Origin: Ktedonosporobacter rubrisoli
GTDB lineage: Bacteria; Chloroflexota; Ktedonobacteria; Ktedonobacterales; Ktedonobacteraceae
DNA length: 64,000 bases
Direction of reading: 5' to 3'
Assembly: GCF_004208415.1 (NCBI RefSeq)
Contig: NZ_CP035758.1
Span: 2,356,001 to 2,420,000, forward strand
The position numbers were made by a program, and so were the translations under genes. The notes beneath the pieces were generated by a model. It saw nothing but the letters and a program-made list of their open reading frames with translations. It made no database searches and was not told the DNA's origin. Shown piece by piece: positions 44,337 through 53,211 of this stretch. Position 1 is the stretch's first letter. Each line of letters opens with the position of its first letter.

Positions 44337-44645
44337 TCAGGCCAGCTTCTTTAAGTATTTACTGCCGTCTTTTTGCTCAATGGCGCGGAATGGCGTCTCC
44401 TCGCCTTTATCCAGCGCATCGCACAGAAAGCGTAACCCGCGCTCGCCAAGCGTGGCCAGTAACGTGGCCCCTGAGCGTGTCCCGAGTGCCGTCTGCGTGA
44501 TACCGTAGTAACTAGTCCATTTGCGCTCATCAATATTGATCTCATAGGTATATTCGAGAGCTGTCGTAACGATTTTCGATCTATCGTAAACAATACGGTA
44601 AGTTCGACCATTGCGAGCCGTATAGTTACTCGTTTTTGCTGCCAT
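44337..44645 (-). CDS. Small hypothetical protein in the polyol operon
   Basis: 102 residues from the ATG at 44645, overlapping the end of the SorC gene by 20 nt. A Tyr-rich N-terminal beta part (YTARNGRTYRIVYDR, LEYTYEINI) is followed by a helical C-terminus. I know no family. Coupled at both ends (overlap with sorC, 2-nt gap to the kinase gene) and hence probably a genuine part of the operon. Confidence 0.7.
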   Translation of the reverse strand: MAAKTSNYTARNGRTYRIVYDRSKIVTTALEYTYEINIDERKWTSYYGITQTALGTRSGATLLATLGERGLRFLCDALDKGEETPFRAIEQKDGSKYLKKLA

Positions 44646-45630
44646 TGTGCTGTTTTTTCCCTCCATTGTGATTGTAGGGCGCTACGGAGATAAGATATCT
44701 CGCCGTGGCCTCATCAGTAATCAGCGTCGTGATATAATTTCCGCGCAGCAGAGCTAAAAGCATGGCGTGCTTGACGCTTCCTCCGCCAATGCAGATGCGC
44801 TCTGGAATAGTCAGTAAATGCTCAAGAGGCAGGCTGATTGGGGTGAGCCTGCCATGCAAATTGAGAGCGCAGCCGTGGCGATCTAAGAAGTGTCCAAGCA
44901 GGTCGCCAACCGCGCCTTGATCGCGTAGCCAGAGGCGCTCCTCGCGGCTAATCGCATTCACACTTTCTAGCGTTGATTTCTCTGTCAAATCTCCCGCGCC
45001 AAAGAGCGCAATGCGGGCCTTTGTCGCCACGCGTAGGGTATCCTGCAGGGTCTCTTCGCGCAAGAGCAGGGACGCAACCTCTGGATCGCGCACAAACACA
45101 GGCGCCTGTAATGTATATACAGAGGCTTGCAGGCGTTGCCCTAAACGAAAGGCGATATCATAGGGGCTGGCCGTATGGATGCCTCCCTGTACCCCTCCCA
45201 AAATAGAGGCCACCGTCAAATCCTGCTGGGGCTGGAGAGGAAGCTGATCAATCGCATATCCTAGCGTCGTGCCCCAGGTAACAGCAATGATGTCGCCTTT
45301 GGTGGGAGTAAAAGCCGGAGCCAGCTCGCCTGCTAAGGCTTTTTTCTGCTCAGTCTCATTGGCAATAGTTTGTACCAGGCGTACGTTGCGCAGATTATAG
45401 CTCTGATACCGGCTCTGCAGCTGCTCTGCTAGAGATAGCAGATGCACCGGAGCATTGATTTTAATCTGGATCAAGCCTTGAGCTTTGGCTTCTTTCAATA
45501 AGCGTACGACGCGTGAACGGCTCATGCCAAGCTTATGGGCTATCTCATCTTGCGTATGATCTCGCTCATAGTAAAGCCAGGCGCAACGGACAATCTCGTC
45601 CTGTGTATAGCGCGAAGCACGTACGTGCAT
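44626..45630 (-). CDS. SorC/DeoR-type sugar-binding transcriptional regulator
   Basis: 334 residues. An N-terminal HTH of the sigma-like type (YYERDHTQDEIAHKLGMSRSRVVRLLKEAKAQGLI, about 17-51) precedes a phosphosugar-binding domain with DIIAVTWGTTLGYAIDQLP (about 115) and the conserved ICIGGGSVKHAMLLALLRG near the C-terminus. Effectors of this family are usually phosphorylated sugars. Its position inside the PTS operon predicts autoregulation; a palindrome overlapping the operon's -10 box (50738-50755) is the likely operator. GGGAGGAG lies about 6 nt before the ATG. Confidence 0.93.
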   Translation of the reverse strand: MHVRASRYTQDEIVRCAWLYYERDHTQDEIAHKLGMSRSRVVRLLKEAKAQGLIQIKINAPVHLLSLAEQLQSRYQSYNLRNVRLVQTIANETEQKKALAGELAPAFTPTKGDIIAVTWGTTLGYAIDQLPLQPQQDLTVASILGGVQGGIHTASPYDIAFRLGQRLQASVYTLQAPVFVRDPEVASLLLREETLQDTLRVATKARIALFGAGDLTEKSTLESVNAISREERLWLRDQGAVGDLLGHFLDRHGCALNLHGRLTPISLPLEHLLTIPERICIGGGSVKHAMLLALLRGNYITTLITDEATARYLISVAPYNHNGGKKQHNGSKNE

Positions 45631-45716
45631 AACGCTGCTCCTCCCTGTTGTTGAAATCGCGTCCCTGTCACAAACGAAGAGGACAGAGCTGCAGAACGGC
45701 CACGAGCCAGTAAGCG

Positions 45717-46211
45717 TTACGCCTCAACGACGAAGTTGGCAAAGACCTGATCTAGCAGAGCTGCAGCAGCCTCGGGAGACTTTTGTTCAATAATGGTGTT
45801 GTAAAAGCCCGGTTGTTGCAAGGCGGTAGTGACGGCGCTCAGGAAGATCAGTTGATCTCCTGCGGCAGCCAGAACAGGGAAGATTGCCAATTGGCAATCT
45901 AGCGTTTGCGATGAATCGTCCATGGCGAGAAAGGGCAAAGGTTTTTCGACAAGAGCCATAACGAGAGCCGAATGAATCACATGCTCGGGATCAATATGGG
46001 GCAAGGCTACCGAGAAGTCACCAAAGTCAAGCCCGGTTGGATACTCTAGCTCACGCTGCTTGACTGCTTCAAGATAGGTTGGATGGACCCATCTCCGGGT
46101 GAGTAGTTCTTTATAGACGATTGCAAACAGGTCGTCTTTACTCTGCGCCGGTAGGTGCCAGAGAATGAGAACAGGCATTGTAGTACCATTAAGCGTTGTG
46201 TGAAATTCCAT
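45717..46211 (-). CDS. PTS EIIA component, galactitol/fructose type
   Basis: 164 residues from the ATG at 46211 (AGGAGACAAGATAT upstream). The core reads KELLTRRWVHPTYLEAVKQRELEYPTG followed by FSVALPHIDPEHV; the His in ALPHIDP is the phosphorylation site of EIIA-2 domains, and EYPTGL is characteristic of galactitol-type EIIA (GatA-like). It would receive phosphate from HPr and pass it to the EIIB at 50097. The gene is separated from EIIB/EIIC by two other genes, an unusual order. Confidence 0.88.
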   Translation of the reverse strand: MEFHTTLNGTTMPVLILWHLPAQSKDDLFAIVYKELLTRRWVHPTYLEAVKQRELEYPTGLDFGDFSVALPHIDPEHVIHSALVMALVEKPLPFLAMDDSSQTLDCQLAIFPVLAAAGDQLIFLSAVTTALQQPGFYNTIIEQKSPEAAAALLDQVFANFVVEA

Positions 46212-46361
46212 ATATCTTGTCTCCTGAGCGTGACTTGCTCTGCAATAAATAGTGTAAAGGTTCGCCGCTACACATGAATATTGCACAGGGAAAAGCGATA
46301 AATCCCCAGCGGGAAGCCCATCCCCTCTATTCTTTTAGCCATAGAGCTTGCTAATAGATAA

Positions 46362-47408
46362 TCAGGCTGGTAGCGCGGCTCTGCTGAGCGTTTCCACGAG
46401 ATGAGCCTCGCCGCTTAGAATAGCCTGTATAGCGCTGAGTAGCGGATAATCGGCTGTGACTAGCTGTCCTGCATTCACAAGTTGTGCGGCAAGTTCCACC
46501 GCATAGCGAGCTGCCGCTACGCCTTCAACGGTTTGTTGTAGACGGCGCATAGTGGCTAGGGCTGTAGCGATGGATTCGCCACGACCCAGGCGCTCGCCAA
46601 GCACGCGATTGCGTCCCGAGGTAGCCGTGACTTCCAGATCGCCGGCTCCCGCTAAGCCCGTAACTGTCTCGCTGCGCCCTCCCAGGGCCTGGGCGATCCG
46701 GGCCATCTCCACAATGGCCTGGGTAAAGATTGCCGACTTGAGATTATGCCAGGGATGCTTGCTTGCCTCTTCCAGGCCTATGCAGATGCCCAGGGCAATC
46801 GCATAGGTGTTCTTGAGTGCGGCGGCGACTTCAAGACCGACGACATCATCGGTAAGGCAGAGTCGATAGTTCTCAGTTTGCAGAAGAGCACGACAGAGAG
46901 TGAGCGCTTGCTGATTCTCGCTGCCATAGACTGTGGCTGTTGGCCAGCCGGCGGCGACTTCATTGGCTTTGCACGGTCCCCCAATTGCTACAATTGGGCA
47001 ACTTTCGCGCAGATGAGGGGGAAGTGCAGCTGTGAGCAAAGTAGGTAGCAGGCGAATATGCTGAGTTGCATCGTAGCCAAAGCCTTTGCTGACCATCAAG
47101 AGCGCTTGACCCGGACGTAGATATGGTACTGCCCGCTGCAGAATGGAAACGACGCCATCAGAGGTAATTGCCAGTATGACAACATCAGCATCCGTGAGCG
47201 CGGCCTCTATATCCGGCGGATCATAGAACTGGAGGCCCGGAGCCAGGTGTATGCCTAAGCGTGGGTGCGGCTTGTTAGCGCGCAACTCGGTGAGCAGCTC
47301 GCTATCAAATTCGGTGCCCCAGAGGCGCACTTCATGCCCATTCTGAATTAGCGGTGTAGTAAGAGCAGAGCCCATGGCTCCTGCCCCAAGAATTGTGATT
47401 CTGTGCAT
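46362..47408 (-). CDS. NAD(P)-dependent glycerol-3-phosphate dehydrogenase-like protein
   Basis: 348 residues. NAD motif ILGAGAMGSALTTPL, the Lys region VSKGFGYDATQ, IGGPCKANEV, the catalytic Lys in AALKNTYAIALGICIGLE, and GLAGAGDLEVTATSGRNRVLGERLG are those of GpsA. In a typical GpsA the segment reads GPSFAxE; here GGPCKANE. Embedded in a PTS/kinase/aldolase operon, it more likely oxidises an imported polyol phosphate than makes glycerol-3-phosphate for lipids (inference). Confidence 0.88.
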   Translation of the reverse strand: MHRITILGAGAMGSALTTPLIQNGHEVRLWGTEFDSELLTELRANKPHPRLGIHLAPGLQFYDPPDIEAALTDADVVILAITSDGVVSILQRAVPYLRPGQALLMVSKGFGYDATQHIRLLPTLLTAALPPHLRESCPIVAIGGPCKANEVAAGWPTATVYGSENQQALTLCRALLQTENYRLCLTDDVVGLEVAAALKNTYAIALGICIGLEEASKHPWHNLKSAIFTQAIVEMARIAQALGGRSETVTGLAGAGDLEVTATSGRNRVLGERLGRGESIATALATMRRLQQTVEGVAAARYAVELAAQLVNAGQLVTADYPLLSAIQAILSGEAHLVETLSRAALPA

Positions 47409-47667
47409 AATACCTTTATGAGTTACCAGTATGCCTTTGGTTTTTGCTAGTTGATTTTTTGTGCTAATTACTTCCGGCCCGGCGTTTCTAGCAGGAGGGA
47501 TGGGAGACTGATGCCGATCCCCAGGCCTGCGACGCGTCGGCCGCTTGCCCCTTTCCTATTCTCTGATATGGAATTTTTTGCGGGAAAGAGGATGCTTCGT
47601 GCAACATCTCGCCAAGGTTAAATGGTCCAGCTCAGCAAACGGCAAGGCAAGTTCTGCCCCGCCATAC

Positions 47668-48171
47668 TTAGCGGTACGCGGGCCGTTTCTGGCGTGTTCG
47701 CCCTGACTGACTACGTTGTCTTGGACGAGCCGAGCGTGTCGGACGAGGCGATGGTGCTGCCGCGCTGACAACATTTCTGGGCCGTCTTATGATGCGCGTA
47801 ATGAGTCGCTCTATCCCGGCTACTGTAAAGCCCGCTGGCTCGCGTAAGCCATCAGCTGTAGCGCGTTGCGTCCAGAGCCCTCGTTTGGTTGGCATAAAGC
47901 GTATGGTTGCCGCAGCTTCATTCCAGCGCGGTTCGAGGGCCTGCAAGATGCGCTCTGGGGTCTGAGCATCATCGGGATCATATTGCGGAAGGATCTCGGT
48001 CACCCAGATGCGTAAACGAGAACGCATACGCGAAACACTACGTAGTCCTACGAACACGACTATCATCCAGGCGAGCACAAGCAAGCTAGCCTGTACCTCG
48101 TGATTGAGATAGAGTGCCTCAAGGGCACGGCCAGGAGCGCCCAGCATGAGATCGATGATTATCTTGAACAT
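47668..48171 (-). CDS. Hypothetical single-span membrane protein
   Basis: 167 residues. A hydrophobic segment at about 29-45 (ASLLVLAWMIVVFVGL), then a cytoplasmic part and a very basic Pro/Arg/Ser-rich C-terminus. I do not recognise a family. GGGGAACTACA precedes the start. It lies between the EIIC and GpsA-like genes in the polyol operon; a role in complex assembly or regulation is only a guess. Confidence 0.55.
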   Translation of the reverse strand: MFKIIIDLMLGAPGRALEALYLNHEVQASLLVLAWMIVVFVGLRSVSRMRSRLRIWVTEILPQYDPDDAQTPERILQALEPRWNEAAATIRFMPTKRGLWTQRATADGLREPAGFTVAGIERLITRIIRRPRNVVSAAAPSPRPTRSARPRQRSQSGRTRQKRPAYR

Positions 48172-48191
48172 TGTAGTTCCCCATAGTCAAC

Positions 48192-48229
48192 AAGATCGCG
48201 GCGCATTCGCAAGATCGCGACGTATTCGC
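48192..48229. repeat. Tandem 19-bp direct repeat
   Basis: AAGATCGCGGCGCATTCGC followed directly by AAGATCGCGACGTATTCGC (two mismatches), upstream of the 47668 gene within the operon. A hairpin CCACCAGGGT/ACCCCTGGTGG (48390-48449) follows toward the EIIC gene. Confidence 0.5.
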
Positions 48230-48478
48230 TAGAGCGTGACGCGACACGAAAACAAGAGCCCTTGATGGCTTTCCTAAAAAACTAATCTTCGACTGCCAGC
48301 GTTTCAGCGCTGCCCTTGCTGGGCGAGATGGCAGAAGCCAGTCTTGCAGCTCACCTCCGCATTATGGCCAGCAGGCTAAAGGAGGCAGTCCACCAGGGTA
48401 CTTGCCAGGTTGTCATCTCTACCGGGTAAAGTAAAGTGACCCCTGGTGGCTGCTTGCCAGCGGTTAAGCTGCTTCGCC

Positions 48479-49993
48479 TCAGGAACTGGCTATTGCTTCA
48501 TCCCCGCTATCAAATGCTCCAACCTCCTCTTCCATCTCGAAAGATGCCTCATCTTCTTCCTTGACATAGAGGTGCTTGTCATCCATGCCGGGGACATGAT
48601 TGCGCGCATAGTTGAAGAAGAGCACATAACACACGATGGTAAAGACCACCCATAACGCAGTCCAGATCAGGAAGACCGGGCCATTTGCGCCAAGCTGGTT
48701 CAGCGAGAAGCCAAAGACCAGAATGAAGGGTAGAATATGCGAGCCCGAGTCAATACTGGAGATCGCGGACGCACCCTGCGGGATGGTAAAGTGCGCACCC
48801 TTGGCTAGCTCAAGCGTCATGGGGGCCAGGAACGTCGCAATAGATAGAATACCTGTCATATAGATGGTGGCAATGATTACGCCACGCACCACGTTACCAC
48901 GTGACCAGGTATTGGCCCAGATTACTGTGAAGGGCAGTACAGCCAGATCGGTAAAGGGCAACATGCGGTTCAGGCCCAGGAAGCTCATCCCGATTGCCAG
49001 GACCAGGGTAATCGGCACCATGATCAAGGCCACCGTCATGTTGTTGGCAAAACCAACCACGATGGCGGCGTCGAGTCCGATATAGAGCTCACGGCCGGGG
49101 AAGCGCTCGCTAATAAAAGTCTGCGCACCTTCAGAGAGCGGAACCAGACCTTCCATCAGGATCGCAACCATGCGCGGCAGGACCAGCATAACCGCGCCCA
49201 GCGAGATAGCTGTGGTCAGGATATGGCCAAAGGCCTCACCGAAGTTGGTGCCAAGGCCAGGATAATAGGCAAGAATACCAATGAGCAGACCCAGGACCAG
49301 GCCAACAATCATTGGCTCGCCGACTACGCCAAAGCGCTCCTGAATGGTGCCGGTGTCTGCGTGAAGCTTGTTAAGGCCAGGAACGCGGTCGATAAGTTTG
49401 TTGAGGGTCCAGCCTATGGGCGCCAGGTCAACAGTCTCCGTGTGAGGAAGTGAGATGCCGGGCAGTCCATAGTAATCCTGCGTGATTGGGGCTGTCAGGT
49501 CCGCAAGTTTAAGAACGATCAGTTCGGTAATCAGCGAAAGGGCGATGGCGATAAGCAGATTGTTAGTGATAACGTAGACAAAGGCCGCGGTAAAGATAAA
49601 GTGCCAGTAATTCCACATATCGACATCAAGCGTTTTAGTAAACCTGACTACGATGAGGATCAGGTTCAAAATAATGCCGAGTACGAAAATCCACGGAACG
49701 ACCGAGACTGTTCCGAAAGAGATGGCGGCGGCAACTGGCCAGCCAACATCAACGACGTCGAGGTGGACGCCTGTATTCTCGACCATCGCCTTGGTGGCGG
49801 GTCCAAGGGTAGATGACATCAGGCCAATGACGAGGTTGATAGCGATGAAACCGATGCCGATGATGATAGCCGACCGTATTGAGCGGTTGAAGGGCATACG
49901 GAAGACCATACATAAGATAAAGACAATGATGGGCATCATCACGCTAGGGCCGAGATCCAGGATGTATTGAATTACTCCCATGACGGCAGACAT
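48479..49993 (-). CDS. PTS EIIC component, galactitol family
   Basis: 504 residues with about 10-12 membrane spans; start at 49993 with AAAGGAGAG upstream. Segments typical of GatC-like EIIC: GIGFIAINLVIGLM, DVVDVGWPVAAAISFGT, WNYWHFIFTAAFVY, ERFGVVGEPMIVGLVLG, ILMEGLVPLSEGAQTF, NRMLPFTDLAVLPF. It transports and phosphorylates galactitol, other hexitols or pentitols in its relatives. The C-terminal acidic tail (EEDEASFEMEEEVGAF) is longer than in GatC and lies in the cytoplasm. Confidence 0.92.
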   Translation of the reverse strand: MSAVMGVIQYILDLGPSVMMPIIVFILCMVFRMPFNRSIRSAIIIGIGFIAINLVIGLMSSTLGPATKAMVENTGVHLDVVDVGWPVAAAISFGTVSVVPWIFVLGIILNLILIVVRFTKTLDVDMWNYWHFIFTAAFVYVITNNLLIAIALSLITELIVLKLADLTAPITQDYYGLPGISLPHTETVDLAPIGWTLNKLIDRVPGLNKLHADTGTIQERFGVVGEPMIVGLVLGLLIGILAYYPGLGTNFGEAFGHILTTAISLGAVMLVLPRMVAILMEGLVPLSEGAQTFISERFPGRELYIGLDAAIVVGFANNMTVALIMVPITLVLAIGMSFLGLNRMLPFTDLAVLPFTVIWANTWSRGNVVRGVIIATIYMTGILSIATFLAPMTLELAKGAHFTIPQGASAISSIDSGSHILPFILVFGFSLNQLGANGPVFLIWTALWVVFTIVCYVLFFNYARNHVPGMDDKHLYVKEEDEASFEMEEEVGAFDSGDEAIASS

Positions 49994-50096
49994 GGCTTTT
50001 CTCTCCTTTCCCCAGATTGGTGGGGATAAAAAGATCCTGCTGCGAATTCGCCCGGCGAATTCGCAGGTGCTAGGCATGAATCAGGTATGCTCTGAA

Positions 50097-50399
50097 CTAA
50101 CTAGAGGAGACAGTTTTCAGATAGGCTGCCACATCGTCGGCAAGCTTGTCCGCTCCCACGCCACTGAGTAAGGGTAGCCCATTGAAGACTTTCATGGGAA
50201 CCTTGACAGAGATCTGCGTGGTGGAGATAACTGCGTGTGGTCGATAGCTTGAGATTTTACTTACCACCTCTGCGGCTTTGCAGGATGTGGTAGTTACCTC
50301 AATACCGCGTGCCTTAAGGAGCCGTTTGATTTTGTCTGCTGCTAACGTTGAGGTTGCGATACCGGTGCCACAACTTACGAGGATGCGTAGAACGGGCAT
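50097..50399 (-). CDS. PTS EIIB component, galactitol type
   Basis: 100 residues. The phosphocysteine loop is LVSCGTGIATSTLAADKI (Cys about 10), followed by VTTTSCKAAEV and a C-terminal helix. This matches GatB-like EIIB, which relays phosphate from EIIA to the sugar bound by EIIC. It is the first gene of the polyol operon, with AGGAGG 9-10 nt before the ATG and a promoter about 340 nt upstream. Confidence 0.92.
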   Translation of the reverse strand: MPVLRILVSCGTGIATSTLAADKIKRLLKARGIEVTTTSCKAAEVVSKISSYRPHAVISTTQISVKVPMKVFNGLPLLSGVGADKLADDVAAYLKTVSSS

Positions 50400-50737
50400 A
50401 GAAAGAGACCTCCTACTTTGGAATCCTATGTTCAGCGTCTATGACTGAGCCCCGCCTGAGCCATCGCGCTTGTGCTGTACAGGCAGTCGGGTGGGCGCTA
50501 ATAGTACGAACTATGTTTGCGACTGCTTCTATTCTCGTACGTTCTTGTGTTGTGTGGCGATGGCGCATACAATAAAGATAATAAAAACTCCTTCCCGCTT
50601 GCTAAACGCGCTGCGCCAGATTCTCTGTGGCTGCTGTGTATACTAGATAGCACAATATCTTGTGTATCTGAGAGCTGTGCCATTAGGATAGACCAAACAG
50701 AGAAATGCACAAATGTTCACTGGGTGGAAAGTTGTTC

Positions 50738-50776
50738 GTTACTACCAATAGTAACTATTTACCAGGATATTGTCAA
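50738..50776 (-). promoter_or_regulatory. Promoter and operator of the polyol PTS operon
   Basis: On the minus strand TTGACA (50776-50771), 17 bp, TACTAT (50753-50748). The -10 box is overlapped by the perfect dyad GTTACTA-CCAA-TAGTAAC (50738-50755), a candidate SorC operator. The leader to EIIB is about 340 nt. Confidence 0.65.
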
Positions 50777-50915
50777 GCCCTGCGGAACTGGCGGGGCCGC
50801 TCAGTTCTCCTATTTTACTCTACCAAATGGCCCGGAAAGCAGGGTTGGTGAGCGGGCAATCCCTAGCTTGAGCTAAAATCTTAGCACTTATGTATCCTCA
50901 TCTACTTTGCATTTT

Positions 50916-50975
50916 AATCAAGTGATTGACCAAATGGATTTTGTATGCTATTATTTAATCAATCACTTGATTGAT
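50916..50975 (+). promoter_or_regulatory. Promoter bracketed by two TetR operators
   Basis: -35 TTGACC (50926-50931), 17 bp, -10 TATTAT (50949-50954). Operator O2 is ATCAATCACTTGATTGAT (50958-50975); O1, AATCAAGTGATTGA (50916-50929), is the same half-sites and overlaps the -35 box. Two sites around one promoter argue for tight autoregulation of the TetR gene that starts at 50994. Confidence 0.75.
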
Positions 50976-50993
50976 AGAAGGGAAAGCACATAT

Positions 50994-51617
50994 ATGTTGG
51001 ATGATGCTGATAAGCAAGGGGAGAAAGCATATACTACGCATGGAGATGAACGCAAGCGCTCGTTAGTGCTGGCAGCATATCAGTTGATTGCCGAAAGAGG
51101 ATTTGAGGAATTACGCACGCGCGAGGTGGCGAAGCGCGCGGGAGTTAATATTGCCACATTGCATTATTACTTTGCGCGTAAAGAGGATCTGATTGCAGAA
51201 GTGGTAGCTTATTTGCTTGCATTGTTTAGGTCAATGGGAGTAGAGGAAGGGGAAATGGAAGATGCAACACCTCTGGAACATTTACGCTTGATGTTCTTGA
51301 GTCTGCAGAAAAGTACACAGGAGTCTCCCGAGATGTTTGTAGTACTGGCAGAGCTAGTTCTGCGCTCTTTGCGTGATCACTCGATTCAGAGTGCTCTGCT
51401 GCAGATGGATGATGAGTGGCGCAAGTATTTGCGCTGGGTGATTGGTATGGGGATAGGACAAGGGGAGTTCAGGCAAGGCTTGGATGTGGAGAAAACGGTT
51501 GATGAAATCATAGTAATACTAAAAGGCGCAACCTACCATCAGATAGCAACGAGGCGAGAAGTGGATTTCTTGGGATTTTTGGAGGATGTAAAGCGGATAT
51601 TGACTTCACCTGAGTAG
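50994..51617 (+). CDS. TetR-family transcriptional regulator
   Basis: 207 residues. The HTH (about 20-65) reads RSLVLAAYQLIAERGFEELRTREVAKRAGVNIATLHYYFARKEDLIAEVV, followed by the family's all-helical ligand domain. An in-frame ATG at 50907 is open further upstream but lies inside the operator/promoter region; the ATG at 50994 has GAAGGGAAAG about 8 nt before it. The palindromes just upstream show it is probably its own repressor. The next gene downstream (cupredoxin protein) may be co-regulated. Confidence 0.92.
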   Translation: MLDDADKQGEKAYTTHGDERKRSLVLAAYQLIAERGFEELRTREVAKRAGVNIATLHYYFARKEDLIAEVVAYLLALFRSMGVEEGEMEDATPLEHLRLMFLSLQKSTQESPEMFVVLAELVLRSLRDHSIQSALLQMDDEWRKYLRWVIGMGIGQGEFRQGLDVEKTVDEIIVILKGATYHQIATRREVDFLGFLEDVKRILTSPE

Positions 51618-51787
51618 GGAAGGGATTTAGCGCGAGGAAAAATCCTTCAGATGGATCTCTAATTAGTTTGTATACATAGCCAGGAGCGGTTGTTGAGAGG
51701 CCTGGTTATTGGCAAATTTTGTCCTTACATCAGTACATGCGTAAGAAAGTATGTCTAAAAGAAAATGTAAGAAAGGATGTATAAGCT

Positions 51788-52687
51788 ATGAACGAAGGAA
51801 AATCGGAGCAAGGAAAATCGGTAAGTCGAGCTCTACATGCTCAGCACGCGTTTTCTCGCCAATCGCTTTCCGCCTTTAGCAAAATTGTTATCGTTGCCCT
51901 CAGCGGGGCGGCGGCAGCAAGCTTTATCCTTGCGGTCGTCGTTGGGTTTCCAGACAATAATGCGCTGCTCTTTGTAACTATGGGCCTGATAATCACAGCG
52001 GGCCTTGCTGTAACCGGGTTTCGTTGGATGCCACCTGTTATCACGCTTGTGAATGGTATCTTTCTCTACGAAATGACAACCCAGCCGTATGTTGCCTATC
52101 ATTTGTCAAATCCTAAAACAGGAGGGTTCGCTAATTTTGTCCTGGATCTCGTAATTATTGCCTTCGTGTTCGTTGCCTTTGGGGCTGCCATAGGGGCTAC
52201 AATTCAGCTCTATCGCCCGGATAAGCAACAGGTTCCGCGCTGGCTTCCAGCAGCCTTGACGGGCGTAGCAGGGATTGTCATCGGCGCGCTTTTCATTGCC
52301 TCTATCGCACAAACGGGTTCGGCGGCGCGAGCTGCCAATACAATGGTGAGACCGGCGGGTACAACGGTAGGAGCGACTACTACAACTGGTAATAGCAGCC
52401 TTGCGACCGTGCATATGAGTGCTGCCAACTTTGATCAGCCATCCGTTACGCTTTCTAAGGGGGCAAAATTGCGGCTGGTAGATGATACATCCATTCCACA
52501 TGTTCTAGCCAACGGAACCTGGCAGAACGGTGTCCCCAAGCCAGCAGTTGAGCCGGGTGCACCTCTTATCAATCAGGTACAAGTTAACGGTAACAGTGTA
52601 GACATCGGACCATTTACTACAGCCGGCACTTATCACATCTATTGCCCTATCCATCAAGGGATGAATCTGACTGTAGTTGTACAGTAA
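51788..52687 (+). CDS. Membrane protein with C-terminal cupredoxin domain
   Basis: 299 residues. Four membrane spans (about 33-55, 60-80, 112-135, 150-175), a Thr/Ala-rich linker, then a blue-copper-like domain (about 205-299). The type I copper ligands can be assigned: His in DDTSIPHVLANG, Cys-x-x-His in YHIYCPIHQGMNL and the Met two residues later. The domain would sit outside the cytoplasmic membrane. A role in copper handling or electron transfer is inferred. AGAAAGGATG precedes the ATG; a perfect hairpin ends the gene. Confidence 0.83.
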   Translation: MNEGKSEQGKSVSRALHAQHAFSRQSLSAFSKIVIVALSGAAAASFILAVVVGFPDNNALLFVTMGLIITAGLAVTGFRWMPPVITLVNGIFLYEMTTQPYVAYHLSNPKTGGFANFVLDLVIIAFVFVAFGAAIGATIQLYRPDKQQVPRWLPAALTGVAGIVIGALFIASIAQTGSAARAANTMVRPAGTTVGATTTTGNSSLATVHMSAANFDQPSVTLSKGAKLRLVDDTSIPHVLANGTWQNGVPKPAVEPGAPLINQVQVNGNSVDIGPFTTAGTYHIYCPIHQGMNLTVVVQ

Positions 52688-52712
52688 TATGGAATGCAGT
52701 TAGTCCTACAAG

Positions 52713-52741
52713 CCTCCTATCAGCTATTGAGGCTGATAGGA
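52713..52741 (+). terminator. Perfect hairpin terminator
   Basis: CTCCTATCAGC and GCTGATAGGAG form an 11-bp stem around a 7-nt loop 25 nt after the cupredoxin gene. No U tract. Confidence 0.6.
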
Positions 52742-52888
52742 GCGTCAATCTGAGCTGATTTACTGCTCATAGCTAATGTCCACTGACCCTGGTCAGGCGC
52801 TATAAAAAGGCTGTCAGGTATTGGAATGTGTTGATAGTTATGAGATATAATACAGGTAATAAGCTTAAGTTGTGAAAGAGAGGGCACG

Positions 52889-53053
52889 ATGTTTGGTATT
52901 CTTATCGAGCTTTGTGAGGCCGTTATCGAGTTTATGCTAGAGATGCTTGTCGATATTTGTGTAAGAGGAATGCGTAGCCTGGGTAGAGGGCGCAGAAGGC
53001 GCAGGCCTGCTGAGATGCTCGTGATCCGTGGCAAAAGCTTGTGGGATAAATAG
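52889..53053 (+). CDS. Small amphipathic/basic protein (54 residues)
   Basis: A short frame beginning MFGILIELCEAVIEFML, with two Cys (positions 9 and 24) and a strongly basic middle RSLGRGRRRRP. GAGAGGG precedes the ATG by 4-5 nt. The hydrophobic/acidic helix followed by a basic patch suggests a small membrane-associated protein. I know no homologue, and only the frame and RBS support it. Confidence 0.45.
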   Translation: MFGILIELCEAVIEFMLEMLVDICVRGMRSLGRGRRRRRPAEMLVIRGKSLWDK

Positions 53054-53211
53054 TCAAGCTAAAACCGCATGTATGAGCTTGCGTTTCGCTAATGGATTGT
53101 GGCTGCATAGAGGCTATGAGGAGGTAATCTAAGCGAGCACTAAGCGCTGGCCTGACGAGTGCTTGTCTGTGACCACTTTAGAAGACGAAGATTTGGAAGG
53201 TAAGGAGCGGC

